Source of the DNA: Malachius bipustulatus
Lineage: Eukaryota > Arthropoda > Insecta > Coleoptera > Melyridae
Direction of reading: 5' to 3'
Assembly: GCA_910589415.1 (NCBI GenBank)
Contig: OU342639.1
Location: 682,001 to 746,000 of the forward strand
DNA length: 64,000 nucleotides
Below the pieces are notes generated by a model, which saw nothing but the letters and a program-made list of their open reading frames with translations, was not told the DNA's origin and did no database searches. The position numbers and the translations under genes are program-made. How positions within the stretch are numbered: position 1 is the stretch's first letter; each line of letters begins with the position of its first letter. This document shows positions 35,507 through 45,647 of the stretch, one piece after another.

Positions 35507-37401
35507 CCCAAACTCAGGTCACCATCTCACCAGTCGAAAACACCGTGGGATTATATTATGAAAGGGAAAACGATATAAAAATATCAAACGACCACTGGAA
35601 ATTATTAGTTTATAAAGATCTATCTTTAATATACGATGCATTTAATCACAACGAATTAATTCTAGATACGCTCTCGCAAAGTTTATACTCCCCCAATAAT
35701 TCTCATGAACAGAACTCCTTTGCGATCTCCATGAGAGCCCACTACAAGACGCTAGATGCAGTTTCTAGCCGAATTAATTATCTTTTCCGAAATGTAATGC
35801 TCGAGACACCTAAGAGATCCAAACGAGGCATTTTAAATGGACTCGGTTCAATTTGGAAATCGATAACAGGTAATCTTGATGCGTCCGATGGCGAGTATTA
35901 TAATAAATGCATAGACAAGCTAGAAAAAGATGACGTTGAAATACAAGAGCTATTGCGAAATCAGATCCAAATCGTGTCAGCTACTATCAAAACCTTCAAT
36001 ACTAGTGTCAGAAACTTGCAAATAGACGAACAAACTCTTAATGAAGATTTAGTTCAGATACAGCTTGCCATAGGCAACTTTTCAGATGAAAAGAGACTTC
36101 TCGAAAAACAAATCAATCTTATCGGTATTTGCGAAAGTTTACTAGAATCATATGTCTTAATCGAGAGCGAACTCAAAGACATTACCGAAAGCCTTACATT
36201 TGCAAAACTTAAGGTTCTTCATCCTTCCATAATAAAATCAGATGAGCTTATGGATCAGCTTGTTTTAATTTCAAAATCTTTAGAACATAACAACTTACCT
36301 GTGCAGCCTAATTATAACAACTTGCCAAAAATTATAGACGTTATTAACCTTGAAGCGTTCCAGACCGATAAAAGATTAGTCTTTATTTTACAAATTCCAT
36401 TAGTTTCAAACGAATTATATTCAACCTATCACTTATATTCTATTCCTACAAGAGGTGTGACCACAGATACATTTCATGCAATTCTACCGGAATCAAAATA
36501 CATAGGGTTGTCAAAGGACAACAGACAATACTTACGTTTAAGTAACATAAACCAATGCCAGGAGATAGACGATAATACATCACTCTGCAAAAATGTAGTC
36601 CCACTATCTGTAGAAAATCCCCCATGCGAAATCGAATTGATTGCGAAACTCTCCACAAACAATTGCAAGCCTGTCGTCATGCAATTTGAAGACTACAACT
36701 TAATTAAACTAAAGAAGAACAAATGGATCGCTGTCATATCAAATCGACTCCCAATTGTCTCCACCTGCCCGACCGATGCTACCAGAACTCAAATTATCAA
36801 GCAGAGTTCAATAATAACAATGCAACCAAAATGCAGTGCCTACGTTGGAGCCACGCAGTTGTATGCAGAAGAAGACAAGTCATCCAACTACTCTGAAAAC
36901 GACATCATCCCTCAAGTTCCTTTCGATTGCTGCGAGGGCATTAAGAAAAATGATCCCATCAAGTTAAAAATGATCAAAATTAACAACATAAACCTAGATG
37001 AACTAAATACCGCCTCTCACAAACTTGCGGAACAAGAAGACATGTTAAACCAACTTGGTAAACAGTCCTTTGCAACGAAACATCTGGGTACCTTTGCCAT
37101 TCTAACAATTATTGCATTCTCTCTCATCCTCACTTGGTGGTGCTGCCGTAAATGCGGAATACTACGTCATCTTATTGGGTACTTCAAAAGTTCCGGTTCT
37201 GACGATGATGGAAACGATAAACGACCAGGTTGCTGTGCACAAATCTTTAATTACTGCAATGTACAGTCACCAGTTACTAGACGCCATTCAAGCAGAACCT
37301 CGATTCACGCCCTAGATGAAATATCGTTCCAACAAGAAGTAACCCCATTATCGACGAACGCGATGCCACGCAAGACATCACACTCATCGAGGAAATTCTA
37401 A
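35487..37401 (+). CDS. env: E2 Env-like glycoprotein
   Basis: Its recognised part matches E1 Env at essentially every residue. It has the RSKR cleavage site, the following fusion-peptide-like stretch, a membrane anchor about 84 residues before the end, and a Ser/Thr-rich cytoplasmic tail. There is no in-frame ATG near the start. The candidate acceptor (CAG ending at 35486) keeps the same phase with the leader donor (29940) as in E1. In errantiviruses env is translated from a spliced subgenomic RNA, which fits. Whether it mediates entry cannot be told from sequence. Confidence 0.87.
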
Positions 37402-37425
37402 TTCTCTATAATTTCCAACTTCGCC

Positions 37426-37431
37426 GGGAGG
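37426..37431 (+). other. E2 polypurine tract
   Basis: GGGAGG directly precedes the 3' LTR start at 37432. Confidence 0.65.
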
Positions 37432-38032
37432 TGTTATGTGTGAAAACATTAACGTGTATGTGCAAGAACAATAATTAGTTATTATCAAGTAGAATTATTA
37501 TTAATTTAGCATATTAAGACTCATAGAATTATGTATTCAAATTTAGTTCATCATTAACATTCGTGAGAGTCCTCTTATAAACAAATTTGTTACTCCTTAA
37601 CAAAGTTTGTTGTTGAACAAACACATTTCTTAAATATTTATCTGGTCGTTGCCTGCCCGCACCCTGTTTGATGCAATATACTATAAACTTCCTTTGAAAG
37701 GGTCTAGCAGCCATCTACCAGATTAAAACAACTTTATTCTGTATTTAATTATTTATGTTATTGATAATTTATTGTCATTTCTTACTAACCAGTTGCATGC
37801 ATCAGGCACTTCGTGCCTACGTGACTACCCTACAAGGAGGGTTGGCTCCCATATGTATCCTGTATAATGTTTACATCAAGAAGTTATAAATTCTCTTACG
37901 CACTCGATGTACAGTCAGTAGTTGTTCGGCTTTACCATCTTATGTCTCTTTCGATGAAATTATAGTTTGTAATCGGAACTTAATAAATATTAGTTTTTTT
38001 AAAAAGTGAATTTTATCTTGTGAAACCTAAAA
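37432..38032 (+). repeat. E2 3' LTR
   Basis: 601 bp, no visible difference from 29213-29813, followed by the target duplication gtag. Confidence 0.95.
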
Positions 38033-38649
38033 GTAGGCTCAGATTTGAAGAGCACGTATCACTGCTAGTTAAGAAATCTTGTCTTGTTTTGAGACAGCTT
38101 TATCGCAACAGGAAGTTTCTTGATTTTCACCTAAGGAAAAAACTTTGTGAGACGTTAGTATTATCTATTCTGAACTACGGCCTAGTACTATACTATCCAT
38201 GCTTGTATCAGACGACAAAGTATAGACTGCAAAAAATTCAGAACTACTGTTGCAGATTTGTTTACGGACTGAGGAAGTATGATAGGGTGTCGATGAGGAT
38301 TAATAAACTTGGATGGCTGGAGGTGGCAGATCTTTATAAATATCATTTGTGTGCTTTAGTTTTTAGGATTTTATTGACATCCACGCCTCCTTACCTGAGA
38401 GATACGCTAGTATACAGAGGCGACATGCACGATCGTCCGATTAGATATGGGTACACGTTGATGATACCTAGGCATAGCCGTGCTGTGTTTCAGAAAAGCT
38501 TTTCTTATAACGCTGCTGTAGTGTATAATAATATACCACAGGAATTGAAGAGTCACACCTTGCACTATCTCAAGAAGCATTACAAGTCAGATCTGATTCG
38601 GAGTAGGTATGAGCATCAGGCAAATTTTGGCAAATTCAAGTACATAATC
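38033..38649 (+). pseudogene. LINE ORF2, part 2 (C-terminal region)
   Basis: Directly after the E2 target duplication the LINE frame resumes (RLRFEEHVSLLVKKS, LSILNYGLVLYYPCLYQ, LKSHTLHYLKKHYKSDL), the usual C-terminal region downstream of RT in this LINE group. An open frame of about 210 codons ends at 38667, but its last residues (about 38632 onward) already lie in an F1 repeat arm. Removing E2 and one copy of gtag brings the two LINE parts together in frame. Confidence 0.85.
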
Positions 38650-39440
38650 ACAATGGCCATAATTTAAAATTATTTTGGAGTATACAGGCTGTCCCATATG
38701 ACAGTGGCATATCAAAGTTGTGTTTTTTTTAATGGAATGCTCCTATGTTATTGCATTTTTAGATTGTCTGAGAAGAGTAAATAGGATTGGCTTTTACAGT
38801 TGGTGTTTAAATTTAAAAGTTTTTGAGTTATAAACAAGTGAAAATCGTCATTTTTCAAGTTCAAGGCCCTGTACAACGAAAACGGCTGAAGATAGAGAAA
38901 AACGGCTTACATGTCCCTATTTTAACTTTTCATGTACTATCCTATGATGTAGATGAAATGTTTATACAGGGTGATAAAAAATTTGAAAAAATCTGAGATT
39001 TCTCCACGCGTCGCCAAATAAAAAAATCAAAGAAAGTACAAATGTTACTATACCATAGGATAGTACATGAAAAGTTAAAATGGGGACATGTAAGCCGTTT
39101 TTCTCTATCTTCAGCCGTTTTCGTTATACAGGGCCTTGAACTTGAAAAATGACGATTTTCACTTGTTTATAACTCAAAAACTTCTGAATTTAAACACCAA
39201 CTGTGAAAGCCAATCTTATTTTCTCTTCTCAGACATTCTAAAATTGCAATAACATAGAAGCATTCCATTTAAAAAAACATAACTTTGATATGCCACTGTC
39301 ATATGGGGACACTCTGTATATTCCAAAATAATTTTACATTATGGCCATTGTGATCCTGTACTTGAATTTTCAAAAAGTTTTTTGAAAAAGTCCATCGTTT
39401 GGCCTACAGAGACCGCTTCGAATAAGCTGGGACACCCTGT
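38632..39440. mobile_element. Foldback/MITE repeat, family F1, copy 2
   Basis: Left arm about 38632-38965 and right arm about 39045-39432 are inverted copies, including CACAATGGCCATAAT, CATATGACAGTGGCATATCA, ACTTGTTTATAACTC and ACTATCCTA. The right end is CACCCTGTATTTAGG. The right arm is longer, with GAAGCGGTCTCTGTAGG in inverse near 39412. The central spacer is about 38966-39044. It is non-coding and lies between the LINE coding end and its 3' tail. Confidence 0.85.
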
Positions 39441-39786
39441 ATTTAGGATTGGTCCTTGGTAGAAGTTTAGTAAATTTCATAATGTTGGGAATATGTATAT
39501 TCTCCTATTTCTGGCAAAAAATATGTTACCTAGTGTGTATTATAGTTAGTAGGTTTTGTTGATTTTTTTTTTGCTACTCAAATTATTCTTAATAAGCTAT
39601 GTTTGAATTTGTTGAGGTTGAGTAAGAGTAGCATACTGCTAGACTTCGCCTCATTTCATTATTCATGTATTGTAGTATGTACAATATATTAATTAAAGGC
39701 AATTTATTATTATATTATTATATTATTATAAGTCTTTTATAAGTGTCTGAGGTTTTTACCCCACCATCGGCCCCAGATGACGATGA
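39441..39786 (+). other. Probable LINE 3' UTR with TTA-rich tail
   Basis: No coding content. It ends in repeated TTATTATATTATTATATTAT (about 39698-39731), which is typical of the microsatellite-like tails of some non-LTR elements. About 50 bases of unassigned sequence follow before E3. Confidence 0.5.
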
Positions 39787-39790
39787 ACAT

Positions 39791-40719
39791 TGTAACGAAT
39801 TCCAAGGCATTCGCAGCTAATTATTATTTATTTTAATTTATCGAGGGGTTTATCAGAAAGATACAGTTTTTACAGCAATGATTAGCGGGTTATCTCGCCG
39901 GCACCGGCTATATAAACAGACCAAGAGGACCAGCAAGGCAGAAGATTCCGAGGAACTGACTCGAGAAGCTCTCTCACCCCTTCTAGTGTACTGAGCTAAG
40001 AAGGTCCCCTAACCCCCCCAGCAGGAGGCATGCATTGAGTGCACTCCGCCACTTTCATCCGGTGACGGCAAGCCAATGAACTGAGTTGAGCTTGTCTGTA
40101 ACACGGAAACGGGAGCCCGACAGGAGTGAATTGAGCTCCAGTCGACTGCCGACCACATAAGGGAACAAACGGGGCTGTAGTGAGGTCCCGGGCGGACCCT
40201 TTCAGACGGCACCAGGCCTGCATTGAGGGCCAGGTGTCACAAGCGTCGGGATCGCAACGCATTGAGTTGTCGACCCTGAGCTATTTATTAATACCCTCCT
40301 CGGTACTCCGTGAGTGGGCTTGTATTTTTCAGATTGAGGCGTCCGTGAATGATTTCTCTCCGAAGTCGCCGCGGCGCGTATGCCGGAGGCCGCGGCCGCT
40401 GCTAGCACAACACGCAGCGGGCGATGGCAGTGGAGCGACTGACGTGGTGAGCTCAGTTCCAGTGATAGACCGACCGGGCGACCAATACGAAGACGCGCGC
40501 CCTAGCGTCGATATCAGCACCCAATCAGACAGAGCACCGAGGGAAGAGGACAGCCCACATTGATCCGAACTCATCGCGCAGCATTAATATATGTCGTTGT
40601 ATTGAAATTTGGTAACTGTAAATAAATGCTTTTAAAATTTTGATTGACTTGTTACGGGTAAAAGAGGGGCAAATACCTAACCCTGTGATCGTCTCAACCC
40701 AGCTGAAAATCCCGTTACA
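39791..40719 (+). repeat. E3 5' LTR
   Basis: 929 bp, TGTAACGAATTCC...ATCCCGTTACA. TATATAAA at 39909-39916 is a likely TATA box and AATAAA at 40621-40626 a likely poly(A) signal. Open frames inside it (for example 40180-40563) repeat in the 3' LTR and are not called genes. Confidence 0.95.
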
Positions 40720-40723
40720 AGAT

Positions 40724-40740
40724 TGGCGCCCAACGTTAAT
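40724..40740 (+). other. E3 primer-binding site
   Basis: TGGCGCCCAACGTTAAT begins four bases after the LTR. The TGGCGCCCAACG core is common in insect Ty3 elements and is usually ascribed to a tRNA-Lys-like primer. I could not check the exact tRNA. Confidence 0.7.
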
Positions 40741-40827
40741 TACACGATCATAGTTCCGCCCCGTCAGATCAAGTCAGCAAGGCCAAAAGTTCAGTCACAA
40801 TAACAGTTACAGAAAGGGAATTACAGA

Positions 40828-41898
40828 ATGACCAAAGACGACGCAACCACTGCAGGGCTAAGCTGGATATACCAGCTAAGCAAAGAAGAGGCCGAGAAAG
40901 AAGCGCGGAGACGGGGCCTAGAAGCGACAGGCACCCTGGACGACATCAGGGCGCGTATAAGTCAGCACGTCAAGCAGCAGCAAGGAGGAGCAATCCCCAA
41001 GGCGAATACAAAAGTCAAGCCGGAGCAGCCCGCCGGAGCGGAACGAGATAGAATAAACGCGCTCGAGGCCGAGATAGCACTCCTGAAGCTGGCCCTCCGA
41101 ACGGATCGGGAAGCAACACAAGCAGCAGGAATCAGCGAGGAGGCACCTCAACTCACAGGGTCGGAAATAGTCAACCACGCCCGGAAATGGGGACTGAAGT
41201 TCGACCCAAAGCGAGACAACGTGATCCTGTTTACAGAACGTCTCGAGGAGCTACGGTGCGCCCACGAATTCCCAAAAGACGCCATGATAAAAGCGCTACC
41301 CGAGCTACTGAAAGGAGAAGCGCTACTGTGGTACCGCAATAATAAGGACGAATGGGGAGACTGGAACCAGTTTAGCAGGGAATTTTCGAAAGCCTTCTTC
41401 CCATACGAATACCGGCTGGCGCTAGAGGAGGAAATCCGGACCCGCAAACAAAAACCCAACGAACCAATCAGGGAATACGTAACCGCAATACGAACGCTAA
41501 TACGGCGAGACGGGTCGATGGCCCCGGAGCAAGAACTCGAGAGGGTCATCCGAAACATGCGCCCGGAATATCGAATTCATCTGCACCTCCACAGAGTAAC
41601 GTCCATAGACAAATTATTGGAGGCAGCCAGCGCCTTCGAAAATTTACAGAAAGAGCAAGAGGCACTGCAAAGCATGCAGACAAGAAGGGGAGTACCGCAG
41701 CGCCTTAGCACCGCCCAGGCCGGCCCAACGGTCTGCTACCGATGCGGACAAGAGGGGCACTTCCGGAGCCAATGCCGAAACGCACCCAAAAAGTTCTGCG
41801 GCAAATGCGGCAAGGAAGGGATCCTCGCCATTCAGTGCTGCAACAGGCCGCAGAACAGTAGACAGCAGGGAAACGAAAACGGGGCTGTGGGGGAATAA
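40828..41898 (+). CDS. gag: E3 Gag with SAP-like domain
   Basis: 356 codons from ATG 40828. Residues about 12-50 (LSKEEAEKEARRRGLEATG, then LDDIRARISQHV) resemble a SAP motif, a small helical nucleic-acid-binding domain seen at the N terminus of some insect Ty3 Gags. A helix at about 72-92 follows, then a retrotransposon-gag core at about 125-260 (LLWYRNNKDEWGDW, FSREFSKAFFP, PIREYVTAIRTLI). There are two C-terminal knuckles. The first, CYRCGQEGHFRSQC, is canonical. The second, CGKCGKEGILAIQC, has isoleucine where the zinc-binding histidine should be. The frame ends at TAA 41896-41898. Confidence 0.92.
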   Translation: MTKDDATTAGLSWIYQLSKEEAEKEARRRGLEATGTLDDIRARISQHVKQQQGGAIPKANTKVKPEQPAGAERDRINALEAEIALLKLALRTDREATQAAGISEEAPQLTGSEIVNHARKWGLKFDPKRDNVILFTERLEELRCAHEFPKDAMIKALPELLKGEALLWYRNNKDEWGDWNQFSREFSKAFFPYEYRLALEEEIRTRKQKPNEPIREYVTAIRTLIRRDGSMAPEQELERVIRNMRPEYRIHLHLHRVTSIDKLLEAASAFENLQKEQEALQSMQTRRGVPQRLSTAQAGPTVCYRCGQEGHFRSQCRNAPKKFCGKCGKEGILAIQCCNRPQNSRQQGNENGAVGE

Positions 41899-41924
41899 AA
41901 CCCGCACAGCCCCCAGCCACAGTA

Positions 41925-44900
41925 GTGCGACCCCCGAAACGAGGCGGACGCACCTCAGAAAAAACAGTAGCAGCATCAACAGGGGGTGACACAGACCCCA
42001 GGCCTTTCGTGACGTTAACAATAGGGACGCGGCTCTTCAAAGCGCTATTGGATACAGGGGCGTCGGAAAATTACATTGGAGCTGAGATAGCAAACCTATG
42101 TCACAGAAGGATCAGAAATCATACAGGAAGCGTGAAATTAGCCGACGGGACATCTCACGCAATTACACGTACAGTCACAGTGGCTTGTAAAATTGACCGA
42201 CTCAACACCACCACCACGTTCAGAGTACTCCCGAGACTAGAGACAGACGCAATCATCGGAGCCACTTTCTTGCGCGAACACGGAGCGGAATTTCGATTGA
42301 GCAAAACAGAGTCCGGGAGAACCGGCAGGATCGCAGTCACGTCATGCGCCGCGGCATCATGTACCGCCAGCATGGAATCATTTTTGCAAGCTGAACTAGA
42401 GTTGTTTCACCAATTAACAGGACCAACAAACTGGATAAAACACGAAATAGTGCTGGAAAAAGGGTGCAGGCCCATCAGACAACCATATCGGCAGTATAAC
42501 CCGGCAAGGCTGAAAATAATTAACGACGAGGTGGACAAGATGCTCCAAGAAGGAGTTATTGAGCACTCAAACAGCCCGTGGAGCTCGCCAATCGTCCTAG
42601 TCAAGAAGAAGGACGGAACACACAGGTTCTGCATCGACTTCCGGCGAGTCAACGAGCATACAAAAAAAGACGCTTACCCTCTACCTAGAATAGCGGAGAT
42701 CCTCGACCGCCTGAGAGAGGCGAATTTCATATCCACGCTGGACCTCAAACAGGGATACTTTCAAGTCCCGCTAGAGGAAAAGAGTAAAGCGATAACAGCG
42801 TTCAGCGTGCCCGGAAAAGGTCACTTTCAATTCAAAACAACCCCCTTCGGCCTGAGCTCAGCAGGCGCAACATTTCAGAGGTTGCTCGACAAAGTCATCA
42901 CGCCAGACGTCGATTTCGCATTCAGCTACCTGGACGACATCGTGGTAGTATCCAGGGATCAGGAGGAGCACAAACGTCACCTGAAAGAGATCTTCAGGAG
43001 GCTAAGGGAGGCAAATTTAAAACTCAACCCAGACAAGTGCGCATTCGCACAAGCAGAATTACAATATCTAGGACACATCGTCGGACAGGGGGGCATAAAG
43101 ACAGATCCGAATAAAATCTCAGCAATTACCGAAATGCCCGCCCCGAGAACTCGGCGGCAGCTCAGACGATTTTTGGGCATCACATCCTGGTACCGGAGGT
43201 TCATAGAAGGATACTCCACGAAAGCAGCACCCCTAAACCAGTTACTGAAGAAAGACAAGAGATGGACATGGGGAGAACCGCAAGAACAGGCCTTCCAAGC
43301 ACTAAAAACCGCGCTCACCTCAGCACCGGTGCTCGCCTGTCCCGACTTTTCACAGACGTTCTGCTTGCAGACCGACGCATCGAACTGCGGGTTGGGAGTG
43401 GCCCTCACGCAGAGGATAGACGGGCAAGAAAGGGTCATAGCCTATGCGAGCAGAAGTTTAACCCCAGCAGAGTCAAGATACACACCCACGGAAAAAGAGT
43501 GCCTCGCAATAATATATGGGGTACAAAAGATGAGGCCGTACATCGAGGGCTACAGGTTCCACGTACTTACAGATCATCAATCCCTAAAGTGGCTACAAAA
43601 CATGAGAAACCCGACCGGCAGGCTCGCACGATGGGGATTAGAGCTCCAGCAATATTCCTTCGACATAAAGTATAGAAAAGGAGTGCTCAACAAGGTAGCG
43701 GACGCCCTATCAAGGCAACCACTAAGCAGCACAGAACAGGAGGAGGAGATCCTAATGATAAGCGCAGAACCACCATGCCAATGGTACGAGCGGATATCAG
43801 CAGGAGTAGCCGCTAACCCCGAGAGATTTCCCGGATACCAACTGATCGACGGGAAGCTGTGGAAACACGTCTGGGACAACCAAAACCCGGCCGAGCCCAA
43901 CCTCTCCAGCCCATGGAAACTATGCGTGCCTACGCACCAGAGGCAAAAACTCATCGAAGAAAATCACGACTCCCCAGCAGCAGGACATTTCGGGACCGCT
44001 AAAACAGCCAACAGAATAACGAAGAACTACCACTGGCCGGGAGTCATAAAAGATGTAAAAAATTATGTGAGACGATGCGAGAAATGCCAAAAATACAAGT
44101 CATCCCAGCTGAAACCCGCAGGAAAGATGCAGCCACCGTTCATACAGGGACCCTGGGACACCATTTCGATAGATATCATGGGCCCTTTCCCCAGATCAAA
44201 ATCCGGCAATACAGTGTTACTGGTCATACAAGACCGCTACACGAAATGGACAATAGCACGACCGCTCCGGAAGGCAACCGCGAGAACAATCGCCGAAGCA
44301 TTGCGAGCGGACGTTTTCCTGCAATTCGGGACCCCGGCCCAATTAATTTCGGACAACGGAAGACAATTCATCGCCACCGAGTTCCAGGAGTTCCTGGAAA
44401 AATGGAAGATCAACCATCAGTTAACACCGCCATACTCCCCCCAGTGCAACCCAGTGGAGAGGATGAACAAAGTATTGAAAACAATGATAGCGATGTTCGT
44501 CGGAAGGGAGCACACGGCCTGGGATAGATACATAGGCGAATTCTGCTTCGCCATAAACACAGCAAAGCATGAGAGCACCGGATTTTCCCCAGCAATGCTG
44601 AATTACGGCCGTGAAATAGACAGGATCAAGCCCCTAAACAGCAGCGCCGAAATAGCCGCAGACAAATACATAGAAACACTAAAAGAAGTAAACGACGTCC
44701 GGGAAATCGCCAAAAGGAACATGAATCAAGCATTCGTCACACAAAAGCGATACTACGACATGAGAAGGCGGGAATGGAAGCCTAGGAAAGGAGATAAAGT
44801 GTTGCGCAAGGAGCATCACCTGTCATCAGCCATAAATACGTTTTCAGCAAAACTAGCACCGAAATTCGAGGGCCCGTTCGTGGTCAAGGAAATAATATCG

Positions 44901-45035
44901 CCAGTATTGATTAAATTGCACACACCAGGAAGCAGAAAAACAGAAATCGTGCATATCAAGAATCTGAAGCCAGCGATAACGGACTGTATAAATACGGACG
45001 CAGCGGGCCCCCCGGCAGTAAGAAGTTCATCATGA
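41925..45035 (+). CDS. pol: E3 Pol polyprotein, intact
   Basis: The 1,036-codon open frame lies at -1 to gag and opens upstream of 41925 with no ATG. Frameshifting in the G-run near 41889-41893 just before the gag stop is a plausible route. Domains, counted from 41925: protease LLDTGASENYIG near 41; RT with FSYLDDIVVVS near 335; RNase H with LQTDASNCGLGVAL near 485; integrase HHCC near 690-730 (HDSPAAGH, CEKCQ); integrase D,D,E core near 745-850 (ISIDIMGP, ISDNGRQF, CNPVERMN); and a C-terminal region resembling the GPF/Y module (KFEGPFVVKEI). Every catalytic block is present. Confidence 0.94.
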   Translation: MRPPKRGGRTSEKTVAASTGGDTDPRPFVTLTIGTRLFKALLDTGASENYIGAEIANLCHRRIRNHTGSVKLADGTSHAITRTVTVACKIDRLNTTTTFRVLPRLETDAIIGATFLREHGAEFRLSKTESGRTGRIAVTSCAAASCTASMESFLQAELELFHQLTGPTNWIKHEIVLEKGCRPIRQPYRQYNPARLKIINDEVDKMLQEGVIEHSNSPWSSPIVLVKKKDGTHRFCIDFRRVNEHTKKDAYPLPRIAEILDRLREANFISTLDLKQGYFQVPLEEKSKAITAFSVPGKGHFQFKTTPFGLSSAGATFQRLLDKVITPDVDFAFSYLDDIVVVSRDQEEHKRHLKEIFRRLREANLKLNPDKCAFAQAELQYLGHIVGQGGIKTDPNKISAITEMPAPRTRRQLRRFLGITSWYRRFIEGYSTKAAPLNQLLKKDKRWTWGEPQEQAFQALKTALTSAPVLACPDFSQTFCLQTDASNCGLGVALTQRIDGQERVIAYASRSLTPAESRYTPTEKECLAIIYGVQKMRPYIEGYRFHVLTDHQSLKWLQNMRNPTGRLARWGLELQQYSFDIKYRKGVLNKVADALSRQPLSSTEQEEEILMISAEPPCQWYERISAGVAANPERFPGYQLIDGKLWKHVWDNQNPAEPNLSSPWKLCVPTHQRQKLIEENHDSPAAGHFGTAKTANRITKNYHWPGVIKDVKNYVRRCEKCQKYKSSQLKPAGKMQPPFIQGPWDTISIDIMGPFPRSKSGNTVLLVIQDRYTKWTIARPLRKATARTIAEALRADVFLQFGTPAQLISDNGRQFIATEFQEFLEKWKINHQLTPPYSPQCNPVERMNKVLKTMIAMFVGREHTAWDRYIGEFCFAINTAKHESTGFSPAMLNYGREIDRIKPLNSSAEIAADKYIETLKEVNDVREIAKRNMNQAFVTQKRYYDMRRREWKPRKGDKVLRKEHHLSSAINTFSAKLAPKFEGPFVVKEIISPVLIKLHTPGSRKTEIVHIKNLKPAITDCINTDAAGPPAVRSSS

Positions 45036-45445
45036 GCAGCACGAAGCCAGCCCTCGATATGCCGAACCTGCTAGACACCGACGTGTTGGTACTGACGACC
45101 TCGCCGCTGCGGACGGACACAAGCAGCGCGCCAGCCAATACCACGCCACCCCGGAAAGATCGGACGCCAGCCCGGCCAGTCACACCGCCTGAATGGAAAG
45201 CACGAACGCCAACAGGCATCGACGCCCGCGCCGCACCGACACCGCCGACAGCCTGGGGCCCAGAGCCAGAGCAGTACGGGGTAGGACTCGCCCTCGTCCC
45301 GCAGCACATCCAGCAAGGATCGGGCCGCAAGTACCGGATCCAGCTAAACACCGGAAGGGTGCTGCGTTTTAAACGAGACGTCGACGGCGTCTTTCAACTT
45401 CGGAAACTACCAGCCGAACGAGGGGGATACGGTTTCGAGGAATAG
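45032..45445 (+). CDS. E3 third ORF, unknown function
   Basis: 137 codons starting at ATG 45032. The ATG shares bases with the pol stop in the tetramer ATGA, an arrangement suited to termination-reinitiation. The first 80 or so residues are rich in Pro, Thr, Ala and Arg and likely disordered. The last 60 or so look folded, with charged and aromatic residues (GRKYRIQLNTGRVLRFKRD, VFQLRKLPAERGG). There is no signal peptide, membrane segment or zinc motif, so it is not an env. I recognise no family. Its intactness in a young element argues that it is real. Confidence 0.7.
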   Translation: MSSTKPALDMPNLLDTDVLVLTTSPLRTDTSSAPANTTPPRKDRTPARPVTPPEWKARTPTGIDARAAPTPPTAWGPEPEQYGVGLALVPQHIQQGSGRKYRIQLNTGRVLRFKRDVDGVFQLRKLPAERGGYGFEE

Positions 45446-45647
45446 CAAGGGCAAACTCGCACAGATGGAGCCTCGCGATGGAACACTCCGTGGCAGTAAT
45501 CATGGATAGAAAAAAAAAAAAAGAAACAGTCAAACCGGCAGAAAATGGGTTTCACCGGGTAGTTTTCTTTTCAGCGTTAATTTCTTATTTATTTTCAGAG
45601 AGTTTCTTCAGTTTTCTTTTTCTTTTTTTTTACCTGGGGACCGGGGA
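45446..45647 (+). other. E3 3' untranslated region and purine tract
   Basis: No convincing gene. It contains a poly-A run near 45510, T-rich runs near 45590-45630 and a purine-rich GGGGACCGGGGA at 45636-45647, directly before the 3' LTR. Confidence 0.6.

Larger units (their letters stand above)
29213..38032 (+). mobile_element. E2: coding-intact errantivirus-like Ty3/gypsy element
   Basis: 8,820 bp with two 601-bp LTRs in which I see no difference, and a 4-bp target duplication, gtag (29209-29212 and 38033-38036). It has the same structure as E1 but with gag, one unbroken 1,323-codon pol frame and env all open, and a standard tRNA-Ser primer site. It inserted into a LINE in the same orientation. 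Identical LTRs and open frames mark a recent insertion that may still be competent. Confidence 0.96.

Noticed and set aside
40180..40563. 127-codon open frame, repeated at 46037
   Set aside because: Lies wholly within the E3 LTR and is present in both LTRs. GC-rich LTR sequence is open by chance in several frames.
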